Counted from the stretch's first letter, positions 41,937 to 54,895 are shown. The stretch is 64,000 nucleotides of DNA from Kalaharituber pfeilii (GCA_015179045.1 WHUZ01000092.1:1-64000); one strand, 5' to 3'. The notes: generated by a model not told the origin, from the sequence alone. Numbers and translations are program-made.

Positions 41937-44496
41937 GGAGTTGTTGAGGAGGTCTAGCGATGCTATGATATGCTCTGGTGCTCGACGCTGGTACGGTATC
42001 TACGAACCTACCTACCTAACTGATAGTATAAGCAACCTCCGGTCTCATTCTGGGAAAGTGAGTAGGGGATGTCTGGAGGGTTAAACCTGGATTTGGATAT
42101 AAGCAGCTCACTTTGACTACCACCATTTCTCATACAACGTGCCCGTTTCCAATTGAGGCTAGCCCCCAGAGAGCTCACAGAATTATATCATCGGTTTCCG
42201 GATAGCAACTTCACCAGCCCCGAGCACGCCATCCATCCATGCAGTCCTTGTCCTACCCAGAAACAAGTATATAAGACCCCTTCCGTCTCTGCCTCTTTCT
42301 TTTCCCTCCCATCATCGTCCCTTGCTCCCTGGCGTCAAGGGACCTAAATAAAATGGGGAAACCTCAAGCCATTTCCGACTGGCAGCATTCCATAAGCTGC
42401 CCGTTATATATTTATATACATCCTCATCCTCCTTTCTCTGGCCGGCACGCAAGAACCCAGTTGGCGTCAACGGAGCCTCTGCTGGCATCCAAAGGGGCCT
42501 CCCTCCGGTGGGCAATTGCTCACCTGCATCCGCACTCACTGCCTCGCGTCCGCGCCGCGCCAAATGTAATAACCCGGTCCCCGTCCTGGATCGCAGGGAA
42601 AAAAGAACTCTGCCCTGCGAGTCAGAATGTCAATGGACTAAAGGGGCCTGCCGTCCGCGCTCCCAACTCAAGTCAGGGAGCCGCGGTCGGAGGCCGGTGA
42701 CGGCGGTGACGGCGGTCGTGCCGGCTTGCGCCCGGACGGAAAAAGCGAGGAGGAGCCGACCCTGGACTCGCTCGCCTCGACACCCACGGGCAGGAGGGTG
42801 GTGGTCCTCCTCGAGTGGCATGGGAGTTCTTTGAGCTCCAGAAGGTAAAATTCATCTCCTATTCCTGATAAATTGAAATTCGTTGCCAGAAGCCGCGCTA
42901 ACATTCTTGTTGATAGCGAGCAACTCCGCCCGCACCTGCAAAGAACGAGAAGGATGCCCTGCCCCCGACGCATTCTCTCTCGCTCAACCTCCTCTCCCGC
43001 CAGCTCCATCAACGCAGCCCCTTTGCCCCACTGCGATGCTAGAAATTCGCAAACGGCGGCGAGACCAACTCACCCTCCGCGCCACTGAACCTTGAGAACG
43101 CGGCGGTCAGCGGGCGTCAACTTTATATATAGAGGCCTATCCGGAGGTCCTGGAACAGTTCAGCCAGGCGGCTGGACTGTTTTCGGAAATGCGCCATTGC
43201 CTGCCCCGTCCATGGTCTTGATCTTCCCCAATGACCTGGAGGGACGAAGCGCGGGCTGGTCAATGATACCCTCGAGCAAGAATTGTTCGGGGGTTTCAAG
43301 AACCGCCAGGAGAAGAAGGGAAGTATGCATCTTTTCGCTGCCCCTCCGGCCATTCCACGAGGGGCACGAGACTACATAATCTCGTTTTCTGCCTCGATTA
43401 ACCATTTTCCACGCTTCTGCCCGCCCGCTGCAACATCCGTTTTATCTCCGTGGAATCCGCGCAAGTTTCTCTCTCGCTGCGCTCTCGGTGCCGCCGCCCT
43501 CACCTGTATCCGGATACAGGACCCACTATCTATACGCCCGAAATGCCAGAGCCACCGCCTGGGTGCTACCCATTCCCCCAATTCAACGGTCTCCTCGCCC
43601 CCATCCCACTCCATCCCGTCCCATCCTATCCCACAGCAACTGCGAAGGAGGAAACAACCCGTAGCACACTCACTGATCGCCGTGCCCGTGCCTCCATCTG
43701 CGTCCCGCTGCCGCCGGACAACGTTTGCAGATTCGCGGTCAGGACGATGAGTTTGGACTTGGGATTTTGGTTTGCGTTGGGGCGGCGGATACATCGTCTG
43801 CCTTGCGTGGAGGACCCACCACTCCTATTCGGTGGAATGGAATTTGGGTGTGGGTTCCGTTTTTTTTCCTTTTCTTTTCTCTTTTTTCTTTCTTCCGGGG
43901 TTTTTGGTTTTGGATTTTTCCGACAGCTGTATTCTTTTTCAGCGCCTAGTGTTCGGAGGTTGGGTTTTATTTTCCCTTCCTTGGTTGTGTATATATAGAG
44001 AGAGCGAGAAGAGTTGGCACCTCCGACCACGGGGAGGATCTGATAGAATCCCCGACGCGGATTATTCTTGCCCCCCCCCGACCCGGCACAGCACTCTATG
44101 ATGTTGTATCTGGAAGCTCGGGGGCGGAAAAGGTACTAGTGGAGGATAGCAGGATGCGATCATTCTCGCGGGCGGGGAATCGTCAAGCACGATTTTTGCG
44201 CACCTCGCTGGCCGATACAGCGATGGGGGGCTGGGGATTAACGCCCGCACTCTTTGTCTTTTGACGCCAATGAGAATAGAAATATATATATAGATTTTGA
44301 GGATATACAGAGGACTCGTATTCGTGACAATGGGGCTTGGCGCTCTTGGCAAAGTGTGATTCTGCGCTTTGTGAAACTCCAAATATCGTCCGCCGCTCCC
44401 CCTGAGGCTTCTTCCTTCCTCCTCACCACCCACAGCTGTAGCATACCGCCCGCCTCCTGCACTCCACGGCACTGCGGGCGCGACATGTCTCCGTTT
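41937..44496. other. GC-richer region with no recognisable gene
   Basis: Several ORFs of 60-180 codons exist on both strands (for example plus 43450-43998; minus 42668-43012 and 43160-43405), but none shows a known motif or convincing introns. Base composition at 42400-43900 is higher in GC than the repeats around it, so an old host gene or a regulatory or UTR region is possible. Confidence 0.3.
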
Positions 44497-44506
44497 CGTT
44501 CCTTGC

Positions 44507-44556
44507 TTTTTTTTTTTTTTTTTTTTAAGAAAAATATCAGTATTCGTGTACTACCA
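44507..44556 (-). mobile_element. Degenerate LINE family A tail, ~50 bp
   Basis: T-run, then atatcagtattcgtgtacta, a decayed start of the family A end. Flanked by cgttccttgc (44497-44506) and cgttcattgc (44557-44566), one mismatch, consistent with an old insertion. Confidence 0.65.
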
Positions 44557-44566
44557 CGTTCATTGC

Positions 44567-45463
44567 ACCATATATACCCCAGCTTTGGAAACGGGACCCA
44601 GGGCTGACATAGCAAAATCGATGATTAAGGTACCCTCAAATAAGTACCTTACGAGACAACCGTCGCGCCGGAGGATGCAAAATTGCCGACGGGCAATCCT
44701 CGACGGCTTCAGGACGCCGACGACACAATCGATACCCTTGTGCGCGGCCCAGGTGGGGGCACTGCTCAGTGGATAGGATCTTGATCGTGGCGCTGGACTG
44801 CTCTGCGGGATATTCCCAGAGACTACTTTTCAACCGTGTGTTTCTAGAACTAAAGCTCAGCTGTTTCTTCAGGAGCTACTGTATACCTGGCGCTCTGGTG
44901 AGCGTTATCCTCGAAACGTTGTCCCCCAGCATCATCATTTATATCATAGTTGCTGAACTTCATAGGGAACTTTACGGTGCGGGTCCCTTCCATGAATCCA
45001 ATAGACGTTAGTAGTCGCACAGAAGAAATCGCCCCTGTCGAAGTGGAGGATAATGAAATAACGAAGTCTGTTTTACATTTAGTTTGGGAAATTGACTAGT
45101 GTATCGCGGCGCTAATATTTGAGGAATAGCTGCGGTGGCATTCAACACCGCAACGAGAAACGAACACTTGGGCACGGGAGATGCACACAGATACAAAAAG
45201 CCGCAGATTGCTTAGAATTCGCTTCTTGGCGGTCGATTGAGCAATCAAACTAGTGCTGCATGGAGCTTTCCATTTGCATTTCAATGTGACATATATGTAT
45301 ATTGTGGCTTGGTCTTGGAATTACACCAATTTCGTTGCATAAGATTAGATTGAAGGGTTTATGGACCCGCGTGCCAACTCTACGTCAAAGGTAATTCAAT
45401 TAGAAACAAACATACGACTACAAACTCGTTAAGCAACCACAGGATGGTCAGGAACACGATCTG
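44567..45463. other. Intergenic stretch
   Basis: Short ORFs only; nothing supported. Confidence 0.4.
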
Positions 45464-45994
45464 ATGGGGGGAGCATGGGTTAGAGAAGTCGATGTGGACG
45501 ACGACGCGAGCAGCGAAAACTCCATAGGACGGTGGGAGAATCGGAAAGGAGGACGGGATGGGTGGGAGACCAGAGTACGATACAGACGAGGGCTACACGC
45601 CGGAACGCCAGCACCGGAGGTCACGGCGAAGGGACAGAGCATCGTGAGAGAAGAGGCTGAGGTTCAGGTGCAAGGGACTCCGGCCCTGGACGAGCAGCAT
45701 TTTGAGGAAGGGTATATGGTGGAGACAGCCATTGCGGCCGCGAGAGCCTGGGAAAAGAAACACAAGGATGAGGCTTGAGACAGCGAGATACATGTGGCCT
45801 CGGCTGCCGAGGCCTTGAGGGGGCTAGAAAAGAGGTTCGGTTTGAAGAGATGGGAGAGCGAGGCAGATGAGGAAACTGAAGGCATGGACAAGGGTCATGG
45901 CAGACAAATACTGGGTATGGAGGAGGGAGGATCGCACAGAGAGGAAGGACGAATAAGGGAATCGAAACGGAAGGGGAGAAAGTGGATGAGTTAA
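45464..45994 (+). CDS. Hypothetical acidic/charged ORFs, possibly a gene fragment
   Basis: A 104-codon frame (45464-45778) is followed, after a single stop, by a second charged stretch in the same region (45794-45994; SAAEALRGLEKRFGLKRWESE). Both are rich in E, K and R. They may be one sequence broken by a stop, such as a retroelement gag/ORF1 piece, but I recognise no domain. The GGCC-rich element begins immediately after. Confidence 0.25.
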
Positions 45995-46772
45995 GCAATG
46001 AATCCAACAGGCCGTGATCTGCATTGGACTGAAACCGCCTGGACCGGTCCAGGCCGGTATTCTCAGTGGCCTGGGCCGGCCTGGACCGGCCTGATCCACA
46101 TGAATCAGGCCAACCAGGCCAGTCCAGGCCAATCAGGCCGGTCCAGGCCAATCAGGCCGGTCCAGGCCAATCAGGCCGGTCCAGGCCAATCAGGCCGGTT
46201 CAGGCCATTCAGGCCGGTTCATGCCAATTAAACGAATCACTCCACAGCTATCCAGCTGAATTGAGGCCAGCATTTACCAGATTGTTTGAGTATTTAAATG
46301 AGTAGAATCTCCCGTATATCTAGAATTTTAAACAGCAGCGGTCTACGACTTTTGTCAAGTATGTATCACACTTTGTATTCAAGTATATATACTAAGAAAT
46401 ATTTTAGAAATGATGGACCTTCCAGATAATACAACAGACTGGACTCAATTCTTCGATGATGATACCTGATGCGCAACTGTCAATTACTGATAGTGGAAAT
46501 ATCCAGGACTATTAAAATCTAATTCACCTGGGTTAAATTCCAAAATCGCTTGAATTTACGTAAATGGCCTGGTCGGCCTGGACTGGCCTGAATGGCCTGA
46601 ACCGGCCTGAATGGCCTGAAACGGCCTGAATGGCCTGAACCGGCCTGATTGGCCTGATTGTTTCAGGCCGCCTGGGCCGGTCCAGGCGGCCCTCACGGCC
46701 CAGAATTTCACGGTCCAGGCCAGTCCAGGCCTCCGGTTGGCCTGGCCTGGCCTGGCCTGTTGGATTCATTGC
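45995..46772. mobile_element. GGCC-rich TIR element, copy 2, 778 bp
   Basis: Perfect 19-bp inverted repeats GCAATGAATCCAACAGGCC end the element. Subterminal arrays of a 19-bp unit (ggccaatcaggccggtcca and variants) run at 46100-46230 and, in inverse orientation, at 46565-46740. The next ~24 bp (gtgatctgcattggactgaa...) match copy 1 at 16664. The central part is AT-rich and non-coding. No target duplication identified; superfamily unknown. Confidence 0.8.
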
Positions 46773-46890
46773 CTTCATGCTGGCGACCTCTGTCCACACC
46801 ATAGCCTATGATCCTACTCACCGGCTCCACTCCACCTCTCCTACAACCACTTGCTTCTAGCACCACCCGCTGCCTACTCCCCGCTCCTCG

Positions 46891-47102
46891 ATACACTCGG
46901 TCATATCATTTAGTGACGGGACTTATGTTGATTTTTCCTCTATCTCATTTCTTCATCTTACAACGGAATCAAGTTAACTTTTCCTCTATCTTTTCCCTCT
47001 ATCTTATTTCTTTACCTTTTCATAGCATTCTCCAATGTAACTAATCTCGCCATAGCCCCTAGGGCGGCAAGCCAGTGGTGATATTAAAAAAAAAAAAAAA
47101 AA
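46891..47102 (+). mobile_element. LINE family A 3' fragment, 212 bp, TSD tccccgctcctcg
   Basis: T-rich 3' UTR with tcctctatctcatttcttc-like repeats, hairpin (GCCC CTA GGGC) and A-run. A perfect 13-bp duplication at 46878-46890 and 47103-47115. Confidence 0.9.
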
Positions 47103-47115
47103 TCCCCGCTCCTCG

Positions 47116-48036
47116 CTGCGGCTGAAAATAACTATTGAGTCGGCGCCTATGGCTGATCGCGCTCTCACATTTGGCTGCGGAATCCCCCCTGCCTACCTTA
47201 AGTGAGGTCACTCAGTTCGGCCTCTAGCCTTGCCTAGAGTGGATGGACAGATCCCCTTCCCTATAAACTACATACCAGTGAGCGCTTCGTATTTTCTCGA
47301 TCTACAGCATTGCCAGTGACCGTAAACCGCCTCTCGTACTGTGACGCCGACTTTCTGCCTTGTGCAACATGGCGTTGACGCTCAACCCTATTTTGCATAT
47401 CTACATCCCGCTGCGCCACTGCTACGTTGTACGGAATGTGGAGTAATTGTGACAAGGCTGCACAGTTGCCAGTTATAAGGATATCAATCATCACTTGTCA
47501 GGAAGGAATCACCAGACTATCCCGAAGCTTCCTGTTCCTAGAACCTTCGTATATGCAAAATTGTAGTGTAGCAAAACAGGCTGTCCATCTACTTCGAAGT
47601 AGTTATGGCCTAGTGGGAATATATCCATTTTGCTGTGAGGCATGCGCGCTATGTAACGTGTATTGGTTGCGTGTATTCGTTTTGGGGTATTGGTTTTGGG
47701 TACTTGTCTAGAGGTCCGAGTCGCGGCTCGACTACCCTAAAACTAGTAGCGATTCTGGAAAAGTAGGGGAGCTTTCGTAGTCATCATTATCGTCGTAACT
47801 ATAATAGTCATAAGCGAAACATCGCCGACTATGCTTAATCAGTAACACATAGCTCTTCCCCTTTCGAAATAAAAGGCATTGGAAGAATGCGAAAGCCACT
47901 TGCAATACACATAGACAAAGTGTAACATAAACTGTTTGTCTTTATTTAACACCTTTGCTTATTCATTACCTTTATCCAATCAGCGTCTTTGCCCTATCGG
48001 TTCCTTTTTCTGAAGTTACCCTTTTTCTTGATCTTC
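47116..48036. other. Intergenic stretch
   Basis: A minus-strand ORF 47261-47494 and a plus ORF 47427-47711 lack recognisable features. A tandem ttttggg(t)-like run lies at 47675-47705. Confidence 0.35.
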
Positions 48037-48049
48037 AGACTCATGGATG

Positions 48050-48107
48050 CCCTGCCATGGCGAACAGCTGCAAGCGGGGTCACGTGAAAGGAAAAAAAAA
48101 AAAAAAA
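48050..48107 (+). mobile_element. LINE family B tail, 58 bp, TSD agactcatggatg
   Basis: ccctgccatggcgaacagct, gcaagcggggtcacgtgaaa and A-run, flanked by a perfect 13-bp duplication at 48037-48049 and 48108-48120. Confidence 0.93.
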
Positions 48108-48120
48108 AGACTCATGGATG

Positions 48121-48803
48121 AAATTTCAACAAAGACGGTGGTAAGACAAAGATAATTCAAACCAATCATCCTAGTTTTTACTTCCAATCTTCCTACTTTG
48201 CTTTACTAATAGTCTACACTCGCATGTACAATACAGTCGGACGACGCTCGTACTCGCGCTCAGTGTTCCCGCCCACCGATACATGATACTGGCTTCACAT
48301 ACTCCTATACACAAGCTTGCCCAGTGACCTCCTAGCAGAGGACCCTGTCCGTAAAGTAGTACAACTAAACTCTATCCGCTCCACGCTCATAACACCAAAT
48401 ATTTAGTGAATACGAAATGAAAAATATTTTCCCGTCCGAGTTCTGTTGGGGTACTAAGGTTGCCCTGAACGTAGCAACACTAGCATGCGAAAGTCACGTG
48501 CAGAAAAAGCATTGCCAAGCGTATTGGAAGTTAGGGCAAACTTGGTGAACATAATATTTGTCGGTTGCTTGAGCAGTGTAAACGGATCCGTAAATGGAAA
48601 TTAAAAGAATTACCGCTGGATGATTACAGGGCACGCCTTGAGTACTGATGCATATCTTGGAGGTTGAAGGAATTTACAGTTTGTGTTATCTCTGGTTCGT
48701 TTGCTCTATTTACCTGTTTGGGAACACGAACTGACTAAAGAAGACTAGGGCAAGCTAGAAGTGGTTGCGCGTTGCTGTGTCACACAAAATTTTACTACAG
48801 TAG
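48121..48803. other. Intergenic stretch
   Basis: No gene or repeat recognised. Confidence 0.4.
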
Positions 48804-48805
48804 TA

Positions 48806-49206
48806 CAATTTTCCCTTGCTATACCTGACCGGAAACCTTGCTATACCGGATGCTCTCAGGTTGCTACATCCCGCTCCCATACAAAACCCTCTTGCTATTA
48901 AGAATACCGGACCGGACAGGAATTGCCAGGCACTTACCCCCTGTCTCCATACAAATAATATTTGCTATACCGGATACACTAACACTGATACGTCCAATCT
49001 TGGCTATCCCACATTGCATTCACCCTCAGATGCTTACTAAACTTAACATTACATAATAAAATTAGGCTGTCGTTTTTCCCAATTACATTATTTTTGCTGC
49101 CCATCCCTATTCTGTTCTGCCAAGCATTTTATTCTATAACGGAACCTTGCTTATACCGGACGATAAAGGCCAGATTTTACAGATCCGGTATAGCAAGGGA
49201 AAACTG
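48806..49206. mobile_element. Tc1/mariner-pogo type MITE, 401 bp, TA target
   Basis: The ends CA(A/G)TTTTCCCTTGCTATACC are inverted repeats, with TA at 48804-48805 and 49207-49208. Internal copies of cttgctataccgg occur in direct and inverted orientation. The terminal motif is of the kind seen on pogo/Fot1-like elements. No transposase. Confidence 0.85.
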
Positions 49207-49208
49207 TA

Positions 49209-49858
49209 CTCGAGTACTCTTTAATCCAAGCGGTATATGTTCTAGGAAATTCCATGTGTCAATCAAATTGCTAGGCAGGAAATCCGCTGCACAGCACGGC
49301 AATATATTCTTGGCTTTCTTGGTTGATTGGCAATGACTTTCGACATGACGTGACGGTGCCCAGCACGCGTTATCACTGCAACCATTACGTATCAATAACG
49401 TATTTCGTCAAAACCTCCGACAAAATGTCGTTTGATTGTTATCGAGTCAGCCCCAGTTGCAGGTGGGCTTGGATAGCTTTGCAACCTAAAGCTACCATTG
49501 TACTCTACAGCTTTCCTGAGGACAGAACTCGCCAATTTTCGCGGAAATATACCGGTCAAGAGCGAAAGAGATTGATACCAACAGCGATCTTGTGGGAGTC
49601 AGGAGTGAGAAATTCTTGAGAGTTTCCTTTTTACTGTGGTCCTAATCTCTGGAAGTTGCGCTGCTGGAGGCATAAGCATTAAATAGCTGCAATAGCTGGT
49701 TAGTATGAACTTCAGGAACTCACTTGTCTTCCTTTCGGAGTAGTTTGATATTGCTGTTTATTGAGTTATTCATACTGACTTGCCAGCGGTAGCTTTGGCG
49801 TAGGCCCGGATTCAGTCAAAACAACACATTCCGTTGCAGGTATATAACGTTAGGCAAT
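49209..49858. other. Stretch upstream of the membrane-protein gene
   Basis: An ORF at 49323-49619 (98 codons) has no recognisable motif. The rest probably serves as promoter or 5' UTR for the following gene. Confidence 0.35.
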
Positions 49859-51675
49859 ATGTATATCTCCCATCTTGTCGCTCCAACCTTGCTCCTACAT
49901 CGCCTTATCGATACAGTCGGTGTCTTCCAAGCAAGGCGGCGTCATTCTGTCGGCAAAGAGCATCGAGAGACTGAAAGGCGCGTTTCGAATTTTGTTCGGA
50001 GCCCCGGGACCTACATGCTGCTGGGGATTGCTGGAGTTCTTCCAGATGCTATTGCACTGTTGGGTACTCTTATTGCCCAGCTCATGATGTCGTTCGGGTT
50101 CTTGACGACTACCAAGATGGGGGGTCTGAAGCCGGAGGATAGAACGGAGGAATGGGGTAAAGTGCAGATAGGTGATAGAGTTGCGGGAATGGGAATGAGT
50201 ATGGCGGCAATGCTATCGGACTGGACTCATGGAACAAATGGGACAATGATTCTTGGTAAGTTTACAAAAGTCTAATATTCACATCTACTTTTCCCCCACC
50301 AACAAAAGTTATCCGACTTTCTGTTCCCTTCCCGAACTTCGTTTTCCGCAAACTTGAGTTCCCTGAGCTGACATCTGGCATCTCGCAAGCCGTCTCCTTC
50401 GGATTGTTGTATCTGGTCACTAGTCATGGACTCTCGAAAAAGCTTATGGTGAACGCAAGTCAGGAACGGCTGTTGCATTTGATGATGGCTGGCATGTTGA
50501 TGCTTGGAGTGAGCAGCCATATCCTGCTTGATACCATGGGGGAGAATCCCGCAGGTACGTATATCGGAACAAAATTCAAGTTGCTGTTGCTCTCTGCGTT
50601 GTTATGGAGAATATATGTCATTGTTGGGTATGTTTTGGGACAGGGCGGGTGCTGGCCCTCTTTATACTGTTCACTTACACTTTCGCCACTCGTCTCATAC
50701 TAACACCTTCTGAATACAGCACTCATCCGTCCCTTTTATCTCCTGTACCTCGCTGCCTCCCGTTCCAGGAATCCACCCCATGATAGCACTGAAACCTCCC
50801 CACCAACCAATCTACCAACAGATGGCCCTGGCGTCACGCCTGCAACCAATCTTGCGGGGTCCCCGTTCTCCCCTGCTGCCCACCCAACCTTGATCTTCTT
50901 GTTGGACACCATACTATCACTTGCCGCGATTTGGCTTGCATCTCTGCCTCGGAAAACCTCCCCTGGCTCCCGCGAACCCCGCCTTTCTGTCCCCCCTGCC
51001 CGCGTTGCAGGGCTCACGCTTAGTCTCGTCCTTGCTGAAGCGGAGTGGTGCCTACGCCGTCTACCCTCTTCCAGCTTTTCTACTTATACCAGCCCAACTG
51101 TCGCTGGTTGCACGCTTATATCTGCGGTACATGACAGTGGCACTGCTGTTGTATGGGAGCTTACAAAGATCTTCGCTGGGGCATGGATGTTGGGACGAGT
51201 GTTTTCTGGAGTGATAGAGGATCAAGAGTTCAAAGCTGCTCTTGCCGCGGCGCAGGAGCTGTTACAAAAGGGCATGCAAGGCGTAAGGGAGAAAGACGAG
51301 CCGCCTGCTGAGAGATCTAAACGTGATTCAGGATATTACGAGGAGCTCGAGACTCGCGATGTCGATAGCCCCGGTAAGGAGACGCACGCTACAGAGGTGC
51401 CTGAGGAGACGCGTGCTAAAGAGGTGCCAGAGGTGACGCATGCCAAACAGGTGCCAGAGACACAGAAGGCACAGCCGCGCAGGGCAAGTTGGTCACAAAT
51501 CGCGGTCGGCGGTGACAGAATACAGGGAGATGGAACCACGAGGCAAGGTGGGAAAATTGGGGCCGGAATGGACGCGGAAGGGGCGCGTGATACAACGGCG
51601 GGGCATAGGAGAAGGTTGTCGGAGTCGCATGGGCAGGTGGGTGGAGTAGGCACCAGGAGAGCGTATATCCATTGA
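49859..51675 (+). CDS. Putative multi-pass membrane protein, unknown function, multi-exon
   Basis: Hydrophobic segments (TYMLLGIAGVLPDAIALLGTLIAQLMM, FGLLYLVTSHGL, HLMMAGMLMLGVSSHILL, LLLLSALLWRIYVIVG, TLIFLLDTILSLAAIWLAS) span several exons. Intron 1 is clear: donor GTAAGT at 50255, acceptor ...ACAAAAG near 50318, joining MIL and VIRLSVPF in frame. Intron 2 lies between about 50554 or 50629 and 50719 or 50768; two phase-compatible choices exist, and a tactaac branch motif is at ~50698. The C-terminal ~150 residues are hydrophilic with repeated EVPE(E/V)T units. Near 50000 a better N-terminal reading (SAKSIERLKGAFRILFGAPG) is in another frame, suggesting a one-base slip or an unrecognised exon. 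I do not recognise the family. Confidence 0.6.
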
Positions 51676-52357
51676 AGGGGCCGCAGTTACGTGATATAAT
51701 CAACGAGAGGGCGTGAACGTAATCTGTTTTTTATATTAATGTAGTACCGATTCCGGACAGACGAATCAGGAGTTACTTATGTCACGGGAGGCTGAGAGGA
51801 TAAGTGTTATGATAAATTGGAACGTTCATCCAGCTATATTAGTTTAATGGCCGCGCGGGTAGGTACTAGTCGTTGGGTCTTGAGTGATACTAGTACGTTG
51901 TGAGATCCGGACGGAGGCGTGTGATGTTTTGTGGATGTCATTCACATGATTCAAACTACTCGGTGCTTGTTGGAAGGGCGACACTTGTTTTTTGCTATAT
52001 TCGTACATGCCTGAATGTATATCGCTACAGACTCAGAGAGGCTTTGATGGCGAATTTGGAGCGGAAGTGACGCCTTTTGTAGGTATGCCTGCGCAGTGAA
52101 CATGAACTTGGAAACGCTATTCGATCAATAGGTACCTGTGGTTTATGTGGCGGCGTGCTGCTTTGGCGCTGGAACGCACAATATAACGCATGGGTTACCT
52201 GGATGCATCGGGAGGGGACTTAATGGGCTTTGCTATGCATCTCTCATTAAATATGCATAGTGAGTAAACTATACGGTAGCGTAGTGTTGAGGTGGAGAGG
52301 TGCAGAGTTTGAGCGGGTAAGTCGGCACTGGGGTGAGGAGGGCGCGTAAGTCGTGTG
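51676..52357. other. Downstream intergenic stretch
   Basis: Likely 3' UTR followed by sequence without features. Confidence 0.4.
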
Positions 52358-52370
52358 GCATGTTCTCCCT

Positions 52371-52431
52371 TTTTTTTTTTGTTTTTCTCCTTTCACGTGA
52401 CCCCGCTTGCAGCTGTTTGCTATGGCAGGGC
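52371..52431 (-). mobile_element. LINE family B tail, 61 bp, TSD gcatgttctccct
   Basis: T-run, tttcacgtgaccccgcttgc, agctgtttgctatggcaggg; perfect 13-bp duplication at 52358-52370 and 52432-52444. Confidence 0.92.
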
Positions 52432-52730
52432 GCATGTTCTCCCTCAGGTTGGGGAGCACGTTGTTAAAGGCGTATATGCTGCTATTAGGGGAACGGCGGG
52501 GACCACTATGGGATGTGGTAAATTGAAACTGATTGGAGGATACTGGATGCCAGGGGGCGTAAAACATGTTCTACTCTTTAGGAGCATGTGTATTGATGCC
52601 TACAAATAACTTAGGAATTGTCTGCTTGACATTCAAGTGGGGTAGCAAAGACAAGTACGAGAGTAGCAATGGCACACATAGGTGGGCATATTAAAAAAGA
52701 TGACAATGGCTTGCATGCGAAGAAAAGAGT

Positions 52731-52794
52731 ATCGCCATAGCCCTTAGGGCGGCACGCGATTAATGATATAGAAAAAAAAAAAAAAAAAGAAGAA
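52731..52794 (+). mobile_element. LINE family A tail, 64 bp, TSD gaagaaaagagt
   Basis: Hairpin of the ATCGC...GCGAT type with inner stem GCCC TTA GGGC, then an A-run. A perfect 12-bp duplication is at 52719-52730 and 52795-52806. The AAG repeats at its 3' side make the right boundary uncertain by a few bases. Confidence 0.88.
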
Positions 52795-52806
52795 GAAGAA
52801 AAGAGT

Positions 52807-54149
52807 GTATACGTATAAGCACTACGTGACAGCCCTGGAGTTGGTATACTGATATTGGCCTCGTTTACCGCACAAGTCGAGTAGTTGACTGTGGATAAGA
52901 ACATCTATGGATGACTATTTAATTCTGTACGCCGGTCGAGCTGAGAAATGGGTCATAATCTGGTATTATCATGAGAGCAGATTTATAGAGTAGTTGGGTA
53001 CTGTATATGCATCGCTGAAGCTAGTACTACGACGTAGCATTTACTAGATGCTTACCGAGATATGTAATACACCGCATAGCTCATTAATGTACTATATGTA
53101 GGACTGGCTCGCGGCCTTTCGACTAGCGTTGTTCTTGCGAAGGTCACATTAATTCGAATTCTTCTTGAGCAGTTCAACTGACAATAGTTGAACGTGATTC
53201 TGGATGCCAGCTGTTGTTTCGACTGAAAAAGAGTGGACTTGAAGGTACTTACAGATATATTCAAGAAATGGTCGTAACCTGCCACTGGATTATCCGGAAG
53301 CAGCACGGATCTTTCTGCAGTGCTCTCGTCCTGATGGGTCCGGGCAGTGTTGATGTCCGAAAATAACGTGGTGTACTCGGGGGTGCCGGAAAGTCTGGCG
53401 AATTATGCAGCGCCAAGGTACTCAAGTGCAGTTTGCAGGTACGTACCTGGTTACTATGGAGCTCGAAACCGTGGCTAAGCGGTAGTCTGGTTCGAGACTG
53501 GCCAAAATTCCGGCGAACTTTTTGTATGAGAAACAATACAGTTATTTCGACGCATACAAACAAGCAACCACCGCAACCACACAGCCATCAAAAAACTTTA
53601 ACGCCAGAAATTTGGTAGAACTATATACCAGAAGAAGACCCAACCACCAAAATCTGCTGCAAGGACTCTTGCAATTGTGAGAAGACGTAAATATACACTA
53701 TAATAAATAATAACGCGAAGAGGAATTCTTAGAGGAGCTTCAGGAGCTAGTACAGTAGATAGGAGTGATCATATTGCAGCTAATCGATATCTCAACCATG
53801 GCAAAAACTCTCCTAGAAGGCAAGACTCAAGTATTCTATCAAAATTGATTAATGAATATCCCGATCCAGCATTTCTTGCTATTTTCCGGATGCAAAGAGC
53901 CTCCTTTTGGTGCGGTGCGGTGCGGTGTGGGGTTGCGTTGAGTTGGTGGCGGTTCGTAGCAAATCTAAGGTAAAGTAAAATGTTTTTCCAAAAAGTAACG
54001 GGACTATTTCGTGCTGTAGATTTTTCAGAAATGTACTGTGGTAGCGTACCTTACCTTACATTTCAGGGCGCCAATGGGCCAAGACGCGGCTAATGTACAA
54101 ATGTTCCATCTACTTTACTGTAGATAATTGATGACCGCCGCCACCTAGT
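52807..54149. other. Intergenic stretch with the third dispersed module
   Basis: 53370-53440 contains the module (gtactcgggggtgccggaaa, then gcagcgccaaggtactca) also present at 3978-4035 and around the LINE at 5271-7190. Short ggtgc repeats occur at ~53916. No gene supported. Confidence 0.4.
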
Positions 54150-54895
54150 GGCATGGGCGCAGATTCACAGACCCAGATCCTAGTCCAGATTCTGCGCCGG
54201 ACCCTGGCAACCACAAAATAAAATTGATTCTCAAATTTGTCAGCACATCATGCGCCAGCACCATTACAAAGGCAAGTGCTTTATGCACCGATTATTGCAT
54301 GCAAAATTACCTACATCTTTCGCTCACACAACTACAACTTTTTAGCACTCCTGAATGGTGATAAAGACATTGCCAGGGAGTGCGACCTTGTGGATTTTGC
54401 TGTAATGCTGCTCAAGTCAATAAAATCACCTTCATCATTATCACTTAATTTGAAGACCGAATAGACTCAAACAAATAATTAATAAAAGAGCTTCTTCGAA
54501 CTCATCATCATCTGTATGACTGGAGATATTTTGGCGTAGACATGTATTTCAATGTTGATTTAAGGGGGGTGCCATGCCCTGCCTTGGCGAACAGCTGCAT
54601 GCGGGGTCACGTGATATATAAAAAAAAAAAAAAAAAAAAAAAAAAGGGGGGTGCCATATCAATTTTTTGGTGTTGAGGTTAGATATGCAAATTACAAGAT
54701 ATGCAGTTTTAATTTTATGTCGCCTAACCCTTTTTGTTCGTCTGTGAAAAAATTTCTGTGAATCTGGAATCTAGCAGAGGGGGGGGGGTGGGGGGGAGCC
54801 TGCCAGATCTGAAAATCTGGAAGGGGGGTTGAAAAATTTTCTCGGCGATCTTTCACTGATAAGCCTGTGAATCTGTGAATCTGCACCCATGGGAA
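54150..54895. mobile_element. Putative TIR element, ~745 bp
   Basis: The ends share CATGGG(C/T)GCAGATTCACAGA in inverted orientation. The interior includes a G-run (54779-54800) and the family B tail at 54576. The target duplication is not clear. Confidence 0.5.
54576..54644 (+). mobile_element. LINE family B tail, 69 bp, TSD aggggggtgccat
   Basis: gccctgccttggcgaacagc, tgcatgcggggtcacgtgat and an A-run; duplication at 54563-54575 and 54645-54657. Confidence 0.92.

Noticed and set aside
42153..44030. Cluster of 60-180 codon ORFs on both strands
   Set aside because: No consistent frame, splice pattern or recognisable motif; listed only as a GC-richer region.
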